From positions 62,001 to 126,000 of the forward strand of contig VFIW01000024.1 in NCBI GenBank assembly GCA_006386115.1: 64,000 nt of DNA. Direction: 5' to 3'. The translations under genes and the position numbers were made by a program. The notes under the pieces are model-generated. The model was not told the origin of the DNA. It did no database searches and saw only the letters and a program-made list of their open reading frames with translations. Below are positions 32,994 through 43,189 of this stretch, in pieces. Position 1 is the stretch's first letter. The number at the start of each line of letters is the position of its first letter. Source of the stretch: Globisporangium splendens. Lineage: Eukaryota; Oomycota; Peronosporomycetes; Pythiales; Pythiaceae.

Positions 32994-34442
32994 CTATTGC
33001 GCTTTTTGCTTCTTGCCGTGGGCTCGCATGTACATGACCGAGCCGACGACGCCACTTCCAAAGCCTGCGGCCATGATCGGGACCATCAAGTTCATGAAGA
33101 TCGGTTCCCCGCCGTGGTACTCGCGGCAGTAGATCACGGCTTGCAACGGTGGTCCAAGGATCATGCCGAACCAGAAAAAGTAGTTACCCACGCGTGTGCC
33201 CTTCATGCCGCGACCGTACATGATAATCACGAGCTGGAGCATCTGCAGGACGAAAAAGTACATCTTGACGGTGCGGAACACGATCACAAAGACACACTCG
33301 TGCAGCGCGGCCGACACAAAGAACGTAAGCATCGTGGCGCTGTGTCTCGAGAGCTTGTACGTCTCGAGACTCTCGAGGTAGACGTGGCGCAGCAGGAATT
33401 CGTGCACGGGCTTGTTCCATTTGCGCGCAAACTCGTCAAACGTCGTGCTGTTCCACCAGTCGCCGTAGAAATCGCGGTCAGCCAGGTACGTGAGCTCGGC
33501 AAACCCGTTGCAGATGCACTCAAAGATGATGAACCAGATCATCAGGTAGCAGCCGAGGAACGGCAGCAGCAGATTGATCACGACTAGCACTGGGTTGGCG
33601 AGCGCCGAGTCCTCCAAGCGAGGCATGACTTGATCGGTCACGATGATGTACAGCATGGACATCGCCAGCGCATTCGCGATGAACTTTTCCGCGACGTACC
33701 CCCAGCGGATCTTCTCGGTGCGCGGGTACTTTGGCTCATAGACGAGGGTCGGGTAGAACAAGTAGAGCGTGAAATCCCGGACATTGGCGGTTGGCACAGT
33801 CTCCTCGTTGCGCGCGAGCTCCAACTTGGTGCGGATGTACGAATGCATCTTCATGAGCAATACGAGACACTCGACGAACGCCGACACAGCGTGGATCGTG
33901 TTCCAATCGCGGTAGATGATAAACACACCCGTGAACACGAAGAGCACGCTCTGGAAGAAATGGTGCGCAATGTTGATCATTAACCGTCCGGAGAACCATT
34001 GCGTCCCCGCCATGTACACCGGGATGAGGGCCGTGTACGAGTACAGCGTCTGGCACGCAAATGTCACCAGTACCTCAAGGAAATGCCACGAATAGAACAC
34101 CGAGAGCAGCAACTTCGCGTCATACAGATCACCGCGCGAAAGCAGATTCGAGAGCGACGTCGTCATCGTGTACAGCGCGCCGGCGATCATCGCCAGGTTG
34201 TACATGCCGCGGAACTCGGACATGTGGATGCCCGAGCGCCTGTCCGCCGGATCCATCGGCGACACGATGTTCGTAAACTTCTTCACGGAGCGCACATATC
34301 TAGGCCGCGGCGGCGACGGGTTCTCCGACAGTTGCGTCTCGCTATCGGTGGCTTCGTTGCCGCGGGGCGACTCGGAGTTGCTTTTGATGCTGGTGCTGTG
34401 GTGGTGGGATTGCCGCACTTGCGCCATCTTCTGCTTCGCCAT
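32994..34442 (-). CDS. DGAT1/sterol O-acyltransferase family protein (MBOAT)
   Basis: The start at 34442 (MAKQKMAQV) gives 482 aa; the frame is open farther upstream, but that part is Pro/His-rich and unlike the family. After a polar N-terminus of about 70 residues there are eight to nine hydrophobic segments. The family signature FYGDWWN is present, as is the catalytic His in SAALHECVFVIVFR. These enzymes sit in the endoplasmic reticulum and move a fatty acyl chain from acyl-CoA to diacylglycerol or to a sterol. The N-terminus has no clear regulatory motif that would decide between the two substrates; DGAT1-like is my preference from overall likeness. Confidence 0.88.
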   Translation of the reverse strand: MAKQKMAQVRQSHHHSTSIKSNSESPRGNEATDSETQLSENPSPPRPRYVRSVKKFTNIVSPMDPADRRSGIHMSEFRGMYNLAMIAGALYTMTTSLSNLLSRGDLYDAKLLLSVFYSWHFLEVLVTFACQTLYSYTALIPVYMAGTQWFSGRLMINIAHHFFQSVLFVFTGVFIIYRDWNTIHAVSAFVECLVLLMKMHSYIRTKLELARNEETVPTANVRDFTLYLFYPTLVYEPKYPRTEKIRWGYVAEKFIANALAMSMLYIIVTDQVMPRLEDSALANPVLVVINLLLPFLGCYLMIWFIIFECICNGFAELTYLADRDFYGDWWNSTTFDEFARKWNKPVHEFLLRHVYLESLETYKLSRHSATMLTFFVSAALHECVFVIVFRTVKMYFFVLQMLQLVIIMYGRGMKGTRVGNYFFWFGMILGPPLQAVIYCREYHGGEPIFMNLMVPIMAAGFGSGVVGSVMYMRAHGKKQKAQ

Positions 34443-35240
34443 TGAAAGAGTGCGAGTCGCGCGTAGCGTGTGCGGTTCTGGTGGTGGGGGTGAATGCGAG
34501 TGACGCGTGGTGCGCTTCCTTGCTTGTCGCTCGTAACGCGCGCGTTGGGCAATGGGCAAAGAGGCGCTTTGCTTCTGACTACAATGTGGGCGTTCGTTCC
34601 CCAAAAAGCGATGCGGCTCTCTGGCATCATCATTTTTGAAGACCCACATAGGGTGGCAATTCATTTTTGAATTGAGCTGTTTCTGAGACAGAAGGAAGAA
34701 AACTGAGGTCAGGGTCCCACTACGTGTCCCAGAATGCAGTGTAGCCATGTTGTGTACCCAGAAGCCAGATCAGAACCACGTGAGCCCCTAAATACTTGCC
34801 ATTCTCTCTGTAGTCAGAAAATGCCATTAATTTCTTTTGACAGTTGTATAATATTTTGAATGAAGACAATTGGCTGTTTATAGCAGGTTTAAAAGGGCAA
34901 ATACAGTCATTGCTGAAAGAAGTAAACCATAATTTATGCAGGGTTATTGCATTATTGAAACTTCAATGTTGAGTACAAAAAGAGTGGTACAGATCCGATC
35001 GATAGGAGCACACAAACACGGGAGAGATGTCCAAAAAGCTATCTTTAAAAATAACAACAAGGTGCAACTGCTGCCCAATCCCATTTGGCCGCGCCAAAAC
35101 GATACTAATAGCTGGAGGTGTCACGGATTCCATGCGCAAAGGTGTCGAGAAGGCACCGCATTCCCGCACTTGCTGCCTCCGCTGAGTACTGACACCAGCA
35201 TCCACGAGAGATCCATCACCTTCGACCTTAATTCAGCACT
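34443..35240. promoter_or_regulatory. Divergent intergenic, acyltransferase / EDR2-C gene
   Basis: About 800 bases between divergent starts, A/T-rich around 34800-34940. Short ORFs only. It should hold both promoters; no individual site is called. Confidence 0.4.
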
Positions 35241-36267
35241 ATGCAGAAGCTGTGCCCTCTCGAATTGGATGTGAAACACACTCAGCGCTCCAGCAAAGGT
35301 TCGTTGATTGCAGCGTTAAATAAAGCGGAAGATGATTACGACACAGGAGCGATTGCGACGCACGAACACGAGACTAACTGATTGTGCCTCTTGTTTGTGC
35401 AGAATCGGACGCGTCGCCGACGAAAAAGTCTCCAGTGAACTTCAAGTCGTGGACGCAACATGCGCAAAGCTGCGCGGAGCAACTGCCCAGGCTCCGGAAG
35501 ATGTGGCTCGAGCCAGAATACTCGACGTTCAAAGTCCGCTCCAAAGGGTATGCCCACAGCAGGGAGAAGGAGACGACGGAATCTCCATGTACGTGTCTCA
35601 TGCGTCGTTTGCAAACAGACTATCCGATTGTGTGCCTTGGAAAAACTCATCTTTCCTCTTGCAATTGCAAGTGTTTGAGCTCGTCTGGTTCGAAATCTTC
35701 AGTGGGAAGCATGACGACCTGATGCACATCTCGCAGTCGGAGAAGAGTTTCGTCCAGAAAGCGATCGCGAAGTACGGGGACGACGTGCCGCAGCTGTTCG
35801 TCATGAACATTTTCATCCCAGGCACACCGCTGGTCGCGTGCGTTCAGTACTTTGCACTCAAGAAAGAGATCGCGTCGAATCTCCGCACCCACCGAGAGGG
35901 CGAGGCTCTGTGGAAGCGGTTCCTCGAGGGCGACGAGACGTTCCGGAAAAGCCGCTTGAAACTTATCCCAGGGATCCCTGAAGGTCCGTGGATGGTCAAG
36001 AAAAGCGTCGGCGCCAAGCCCGTCATCATCTCGCACGGACTGGAGGTGACGTACTTTCAGACACCGAACTACCTAGAAGCCGTCGTGGACGTGTCCTCTG
36101 ATTGCATCGCGAAACACGTGACGAGCCTCTGTCGCTCGCATTCGACGGCACTCAAAGTCGACATGGGCTTCGTCGTAGAGGGCGTCGACGACACGGAGCT
36201 CCCCGAAGTGCTCATCGGCTGCGTCGAGTACGACCACCTCGATCTGACGCTTGCGACTCCCATTTAG
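35241..36267 (+). CDS. EDR2 C-terminal (DUF1336) domain protein
   Basis: Three exons, 35241-35298, 35403-35588 and 35672-36267, join to 279 codons plus stop. The family's opening motif reads MWLEPEYSTFKVRSKGY (typically CWxEPDxxxFxVRGxxY in plants). The body contains PQLFVMNIFIPGTP, the Trp-Lys of GPWMVKKSVGAKPVI, a Lys-less GLEVTYFQTPNYLEAVVDV, and the terminal LPEVLIGCVEYDHLDL. Plant EDR2 also has PH and START lipid-binding domains, but none is visible here, so this is a short single-domain form. A lipid or membrane role is inferred from the family. Confidence 0.82.
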
Positions 36268-38212
36268 TGATTTGACATGCTTGCCAACTTGATAATCCGT
36301 AAATAACAGCAAACTCCACCTCGCACTCCACATTTAACCGCATGGTCTTGAAAGCAACCCTCTGTACATTGACGAAGTCGGCTCCAAACCACTGCGTTCG
36401 TCCGACAGAGCAGGCTCCAAGTTGCTGGTTTTCGATCTTTTCGATCGAGGACAGAGTAGCATTGGAGCTGCCTCACTCGGTGATGGAATACTCGGTTCGC
36501 CCGCGACAGGGACTCCCGAGTGTAGTGACGACAGAGACGAGAGCGATGATGCATTGGCGGTAGGACGGTTTTGGTTGCTGGCGCTGCATGAAGATGCCGA
36601 CACATGCTTGGAGCCACCGATGGACGCGGAAACGTTTGCAAAGTGGAAGACTGCGACTCAGAGTGATAAGCTGGAGACGGTGAAGGCAGAAGTACTGGAG
36701 CATTATACTGCTTCACCCCACCGGCGCTCTGGGTGACCGCGATGTGTCGATCCTCGTGTTGAACTCGTAGATGTGGCTGCACACGTTCTTGATCGTCGTG
36801 ACGGCCTCGTGCGTAAAAGACGCGAAGTGCACTCAGACGGCTCTTAATCTGCTCGATCCACGTTGTGAGCGCTGCAACGTAACCAGCCGTCGCTTCTTTT
36901 TAGGCTGCCAGTTTCGCACCCTTCTTCTGTCTGCTTGCAAACACATGGGCGGTGGCTTTGTCGTGCCCAAGCGCGCTCGTCGTTTTATTGAGACGTATTG
37001 AGCAAACTCGGTAGGTACCGTCAGTCACGCCCTTCACGATGTCAACCTGTTGGATCAAGTCCGTGAGCACAAGCTTCACTCATTGGCTGCAACATCGAAT
37101 GCACCTACAGAGTCCAACAGCGTGGTGACAAGTTTGTGAACGTAAGGGACAACGCAAAAGACACGTCGCGATCGATGGCATGAAAGCCTCAGGTGTATCA
37201 CCTCACGTTGAATGGGGACTACAGTTGCATTGTAACACCAGATCACACGATGATCTGCTTGCATCTGAGATCCTCGCGAATGACGCACCGTACTTGACGG
37301 CGAGCGATGTGGACGCATTCTGCTATTCTGCATGCTGCCTCGGTGATCACTGCCGGTCCACGACCGCACCGTGAAGTATCAAAAGCTGCAGTAGTCAAGT
37401 GGGGCGGTGTGGACAATTCCATCGGACTCGGTCAAGACGTCGTATCCTGCGTCATGGGGACAGCCAGCGTTGCGCACGTCGAAGCTCCCCCGACCGCGAG
37501 TACGAGCTCGCATTGGAGTGTCTCGTGAAGGATCCAATGACGCGTCCGTCATCCCTCCAAGTGACGCATCCGTGCGGAAAAGCAAAGCAGCGGTGGCGAG
37601 TGCGAATGCTGGGAGGTGATGGAAAAAAGGATGGAATGGATATGCACTTTCTGTGTGTGAGAGAAACTTGATCACCTGTGTAAAATTACGCTGGGATAGG
37701 TCAGAATGGGTGTGATTGCAATTGGTAATAGAAAGAGATACCTCAGAAAACCTATGCTGTAATCTTGCACGGTCACTAAGTGCAGGGATCAGCACACTTG
37801 GATGACGCGGTGCGTACTCTACTTCAACATTTCCCCACCAATTATGCACGCTCGATTGGCAGAAAAATGCATTTTCGTCCAATCGGAATGCTAGTTTTGA
37901 ATGCTTACAATAATCCTCTATTGGTAGAAAAACAATGGGGCTTTCTGTGACGCCTGCTTTACCCACACACACTCTGCTGCCGACATCAACAGCCAGCTCC
38001 AGTTGCCAGCACCCTCCTTTGCATTCACCATTCGCTTCAGCGAATAGCAGCTGCTCTGTGATGATTTTTTTCGTTTGTGGCAAGAGAGTGGGATTTTGGG
38101 AGCAGAAAAGACACAAGTTGGAGAGAGTCCACCTCATTTCTCAATTTCCTTCATTTGAGCTCGCATTCCGCCATCTCTCGGTTTCTTCAGCGCAACCGCG
38201 AGAGGCGAAAGC
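36268..38212. other. 1.9 kb without a confident gene; weak coding remnants
   Basis: The stretch contains scattered coding-like fragments but no intact gene. One + frame from about 36340 to 36736 is open, acidic and protein-like (LEPPMDAETFAKW) but lacks a start. A fragment near 37490-37560 (ELALECLVKDPMTRPS) resembles the end of a protein kinase domain, which would fit debris of a kinase copy upstream of the ankyrin-kinase gene. The last ~500 bases should contain that gene's promoter. All of this is weak. Confidence 0.35.
36341..36736 (+). pseudogene. Possible gene fragment, unknown family
   Basis: An open + frame of about 130 codons without an initiating Met, ending TGA at 36734-36736. The composition (balanced, acidic in the middle, LETVKAEVLEHY near the end) looks coding. 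The minus strand of the same interval is also open but Ser-rich and less convincing. I do not recognise it. Confidence 0.25.
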
Positions 38213-41200
38213 ATGAGCAACGACAGCGCCATGACGTCGAAGCGCGTTCAAGACGTCCCCAGAGCGTTGGTATATGCGGTGAGCCGTGGGGACGTGGAAC
38301 GTGTTCAACTACTTCTGACTGACAGCAAGACTAACGTGGATGGCAAAGTTAACGGACGGACGGCACTTTCGCATGCTGTCGAACGCGGGAGTGCAGAGCT
38401 TGTGCGGCTTTTGGTTGATCGAGGAGCTGACGTGACCGAGAAGGACGAGAATGGAAGAAGTCCTTTGTCGTATGCAGCTGAAGCAGGCAAGACGAAGACT
38501 GTGCGGTCATTGTTACGTCGAGGAGCAGAAGTGAACGAGGTGGCCATGTTCAGTAGTAGTCCTTTGACGTTTACGGTTTACGCTGGCAAGACAGATATTG
38601 TGCAGCTTTTGGTTGGTCGAGGAGCTGACGTGACCGAGAAGGACAAGAATGGAAGAAGTCCTTTGTCGTATGCAGCTGAAGCAGGCAAGAGAGAAATTGT
38701 GCAGATTTTCGTCGATCGAGGAGCTGACGTGACCGAGAAGGACAAGAATGGAAGAAGTCCTTTGTCGTATGCAGCTGAAGCAGGCAAGAGAGAAATTGTG
38801 CAGATTTTCGTCGATCGAGGAGCAGACGTGACCGAGAAGGACAAGAATGGAAGAAGTCCTTTGTCGTATGCGGCTGAAGCAGGCAATGCAGAGATTGTGC
38901 GGCTATTGGTACGTCGAAGAGCTGACGTGACCAAGAAGGACAAGAATGGAAGAAGTCCATTGTCGTATGCAGTTGAAGTAGGGAAGACTTTGATTGTGCG
39001 GCTTTTGGTACGTCGAGGAACTGAGGTGATCGAGAAAGACAAGAATGGAAGAAATCCTTTGTCGTATGCAGCTGAAGCAGGCAGGACAGAGATTGTACGG
39101 CTTTTGGTACGTCGAGGAGCTGACGTGACCGAGAAGGACAAGAATGGAAGAAGTCCTTTGTCGTATGCAGCCGAATCAGGCAGGACAGAGATTGTGCGGC
39201 TTTTGGTACGTCGAAGAGCTGATGTGACCGAGAAAGACAAAAATGGAAGAAGTCCTTTGTCGTATGCAGCTGAAGCAGGCAATACAGAGACTGTGCGAGT
39301 TTTAGTCAATCTTGGAGCCGACGTGACCGAGAAAGACAAGAATGGAAGAAGTCCTTTGTCGTATGCAGCTGAAGCAGGCAAGAGAGAAATTGTGCATATT
39401 TTCGTCGATCGAGGAGCTGACGTGACCGAGAAGGACAAGAATGGAAGAAGTCCTTTGTCGTATGCAGCTGAAGCAGGCAAGACAGAGATTGTACGGCTTT
39501 TGGTACGTCGAGGAGCTGACGTGACCGAGAAGGACAAGAATGGAAGAAGTCCTTTGTCGTATGCAGCCGAATCAGGCAGGACAGAGATTGTGCGGCTTTT
39601 GGTACGTCGAAGAGCTGATGTGACCGAGAAAGACAAAAATGGAAGAAGTCCTTTGTCGTATGCAGCTGAAGCAGGCAATACAGAGACTGTGCGAGTTTTA
39701 GTCGATCGAGGAGCTGACGTGACCGAGAAAGACAAGAAAGGAAGGAGTCCATTGTCGTATGCGGCTAAATCAGGCAAGACATGGACTGTGCAACTTTTGG
39801 TCGATCGAGGAGCTGAGGTGACCGAGAAGGACAAGAATGGAAGAAGTCCTTTGTCGTATGCGGCCGGGTCAGGGTACTCTGGCATCGTTATGATTTTGAT
39901 AAAAGATGGAGCGCCTGTAGATGACATGGACTCAAACGGAAGGACCGCGTTGTCGTACGCCGCGCAACAAGGATACAGTAAACTAGTATTCATTTTGCTG
40001 AGAGCTGCCGCGTCACCGAACGGAACGATTGTTTGGAATGAATCGCAGTCCGAGTGCGAGACGTCTCTCACTCTGGCTGGTCGTGCAGGGCATATGAACA
40101 TCGTCAAAACTCTGATTGAGGCAGGCGCAGACGTGGATGTCCGAGCTGCCGATGGCGAAACACCGCTGATATCGATATCGCGATGGGATTGTGCACCTGG
40201 TGTCCAATTGCTCATCGAGAAATGTCGTAGTGGCGTAAATCCATTTGCCACCCGATCAACTGCAAGAACTCCATTGCTTCGTGGTACCTTGGAAACCATG
40301 CATGAATTGTGCACAAAGACACATGAGTTTGCAGTTGTGACTACACGGGTGATGCAACGGCTACAAGACGTCTGCTCCCAGTTGGAGCAGCAGGGTGTGG
40401 CTGGAGTCCAATCAGAAGCGCTGGCAACGTTGATTCCCATCGTGTTCCGTTTTTGCCGACTGCTGTTTCGATGCAAAGAGCAAAAGCGACTTCTGTCTCG
40501 ACTTGTTTCCAGTCTTGCCATCTCAAGCGCAATCAGTGATTTTCATGAAGAGTTGGATCATTTTGCGGCGCTACTACAATTGAGCCTGCAAGAGAGTGAT
40601 TGGAAGGATCAGTGGCTTACCGACGAAACAAATACGATGCAGTCTATCTATGAAAAGCTGGGGATGACGAGCCCTTGTCGACGGTCTCGACAACACATAT
40701 GACAAGGACCGTGCAGCTGTCCTGCTGGTGAATACGCTGCGAAAACAACGAGGTACTAATCAAAAAGCAGTAGACGCCATTGAAGATGTCAAAAATCGAT
40801 TCCTTCGAGTGTGCGGCATGGACGAGCCATCTGTCCCAGATTGGTTTATATCTCGCGAGGATGTGGAGTTTAACGAGTGGAATCGAACTGAAGGTGACGC
40901 TGAAATCACGACGTACGAAGGCAAGTGGCTGAAGACCAAGGTGATCGTCGCAACATCGCAACGGATGGACAAAAACGAGTTTCAGGATATTGCAGATCGC
41001 TGGTACTCACTAAGTCACCCGAACGTGCGAAAGCTCTTCGGAGCTTGCCATATTGAGTCGAAGCCTTTCTTCGTGTACGAGTATGGGAAGCGACTACTGG
41101 ATGTGCTGATAGAAAAGCAGCAATCCCCTTGGAAATATCTGTATGATGCGGCGCTTGGTGTTCAATTGCTCCATCAACGCAGCATTGTCCATGGTGATCT

Positions 41201-43173
41201 GCGATGCTCAAACATCGTTGTCGGTTTGGATGGTGTTGCAAAAGTTGGTGGGCTGGAATATCGCATGGATCATTATTACTTCTGGTTCGATACAGAACAA
41301 GCGGGTTGGGCTTCCCCTGAACTACTTTCCGGTCAAGTCAAGTCTCTTTCGTCCGACATCTACGCGTTTGGAATGTGCATTTTGGAAGCGATTACTCTCA
41401 AGAGACCTTGGTTTCCGCTGGAATTATATGGATATTATCGAAATGTCAGACGTAGAAAACTCCCAGATCGCCCTGAAAGCTTTAGTGATGACCAGTGGGA
41501 CTTGGTCACAAAGATGTGTGCATACAAGTCTGCCGATCGCATATCGATCGGGTATGTTGTGCTTCAGTTCAAGAAATTTGTTGAGACGAGAAATTATCTC
41601 GTCCTGGTCGCCCATGATACACACATTGAGGTACGTGACATATCACACTGTGAACAGCAACTGAGTTATTTTCCACCAACATTGCCTTTCTTTTTTCTTC
41701 GATATATACCAGCCATCAGAGTATGCAAGCATCGACACATTCCAGTTTCCACAGCTTGAGTTAAACACAATTCCAGTCAAGCTGCAAACGATTCGAGACC
41801 GATGTCAACAATTGCCTGAGTCCAAGTGGCTTGTCCGTGATGTGTGGCCAGCGCTAGAGTTTCTGTTCCACACCATGGTGTCACAACAAATACGGCCAAC
41901 AGACACTGTTGCTGAGAAATATTGTGCTGCCTTACGCAGTTTGGACCGATACCTGCGCACTACGTTGTCTGAAAAATCGACTGCTCACGCTGCCAGAAGT
42001 CGACAAGTCGCTGAGTCCCACCACGTGATTTACGAAGAGCTGGATCGTTTGCTTGACATGGTGCATGTGAGTAAGAGCCACCCAATCCGGAGCTGGAAGC
42101 GCAGCGAAGCGAGCATTGATCAGCGGATTCTAAAGGATGCGAATTGTGTAAAAGCAAGCGCGATACCAGGAGCTGTGTCGCTGAAAATGTTCGGTTTATC
42201 AAGGACAGAACTTTGTGATGGCAGAACTGGTGACGAGCCTCAAGCTGTGCCAACGTGGTTCTTGCCTTTGCGAAAACTTCAATTCTCCTCTTCCAGCGAA
42301 ATTGGACAAGGCGCGTTTGGAAAAGTGTATAAAGGTGTTTGGCTGGATACTCCGGTTGTGGTGAAGTTCATGGGGTACGAAGGCGACAGGGACACGATTT
42401 CCAACGAGCTCTTCCTTCACGAAGTACGAGTGTGGCATCGACTGAAGAAGCACCCGCACATTGTGGAGTTGTATGGTGCCTGCCACGTCGACAAGCGTTA
42501 TTTTGTGTGTGAATACGCTTCGAATGGGGATTTGCGAGACTATTTGAAGCGAGCTGGAAACGACCATTTGGTTTGGGATAAACTCTACGAGATCGCGCTC
42601 GGACTTGCGTACATGCATGGGTTGAGCGTCGTCCACAACGATCTCAAGTGCGACAACGTGCTCGTGGGTATGGATGGGAAGGCGAAGCTCATTGACTTTG
42701 GGCTGAGCGCGATCGTCGGCGACTCTGAAATCATGGTGGATCCAAAGCTCATGGGAGCTATTCATTGGAAATCACCCGAGTATCTGGCTGGTGGGCGACC
42801 GTCGTTTGCCTCCGACGTGTATTCGTTTGCAATGTGCATCCTAGAAGCAGTCACGGGCGACATTCCGTGGGGGAACAACGCGATTGGTGCTGTCGTCAAA
42901 TATCGTGTGAAAGAGGAAACATTCCACCGCGACCTGGAATGATGAACGACAAGCAGTGGAACCTGATTGAGTTGATGACAAAGCAGAATCCGTCCGAACG
43001 AGTGAGGATGACGTTTGTCGTGGACAAGCTGTTCGAGATCTCAGAAGCGGAAAAGAGTCGCGCTGCTGCAGGTCCAGGTGTCCCGTGAGTCCAATCATCT
43101 TTTTGCTTTCCTTGCCGAGTACCAGTGCGACCACGTCTACAGATCAAAATCTTCCGTTTTAGATATTGCATGA
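38213..43173 (+). CDS. Ankyrin-repeat tandem kinase (pseudokinase + TKL-type kinase), two frame breaks
   Basis: Exons are about 38213-41630, 41713-43084 and 43143-43173. About 20 ankyrin repeats (to ~40230) lead into a first kinase-like domain (~40850-41630) that lacks the VAIK Lys (VIVATSQRM) and the DFG Asp (KVGGLEY) while keeping HGDLRCSN, so it is a pseudokinase. The second domain (~42290-43070) has IGQGAFGKVYKG, VVVKFM, HNDLKCDNVL and DFGLSA, so it should be active. One extra base near 40671 and one missing base near 42910, both in short runs, break the frame. Allowing for them the exons sum to 1606 codons plus stop. It could be a recent pseudogene or carry assembly errors. By family it is a soluble Ser/Thr (TKL) kinase whose ankyrin array binds partners. 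A LINE lies just downstream. Confidence 0.8.
38400..39870 (+). repeat. Tandem 99-bp ankyrin-coding repeats with a 396-bp higher-order unit
   Basis: About 14 copies of a 99-base unit encode near-identical ankyrin repeats with the shared core VTEKDKNGRSPLSYAAEAG. Repeats around 39070-39330 and 39470-39730 match in order (AEAG, AESG, AEAGNTET types), offset by 396 bases, that is four units. This points to recent block duplication or gene conversion. The array is also open on the opposite strand. Confidence 0.9.
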
Positions 43174-43189
43174 TTCTGCATACTCGTTT

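Noticed and set aside
37379..38137. 252-codon minus-strand ORF before the ankyrin-kinase gene
   Set aside because: No motif, His/Ser-rich, and overlaps the presumed promoter of the downstream gene. Not supported as a gene.
38400..39870. Regular direct repeats as a possible CRISPR array
   Set aside because: Units are contiguous 99-base coding repeats without spacers, in a eukaryotic gene.
38578..40521. 647-codon minus-strand ORF across the ankyrin array
   Set aside because: It is the mirror of a 99-base repeat that happens to lack stops on the other strand. Composition is monotonous and no motif appears, while the + strand gives textbook ankyrin repeats.
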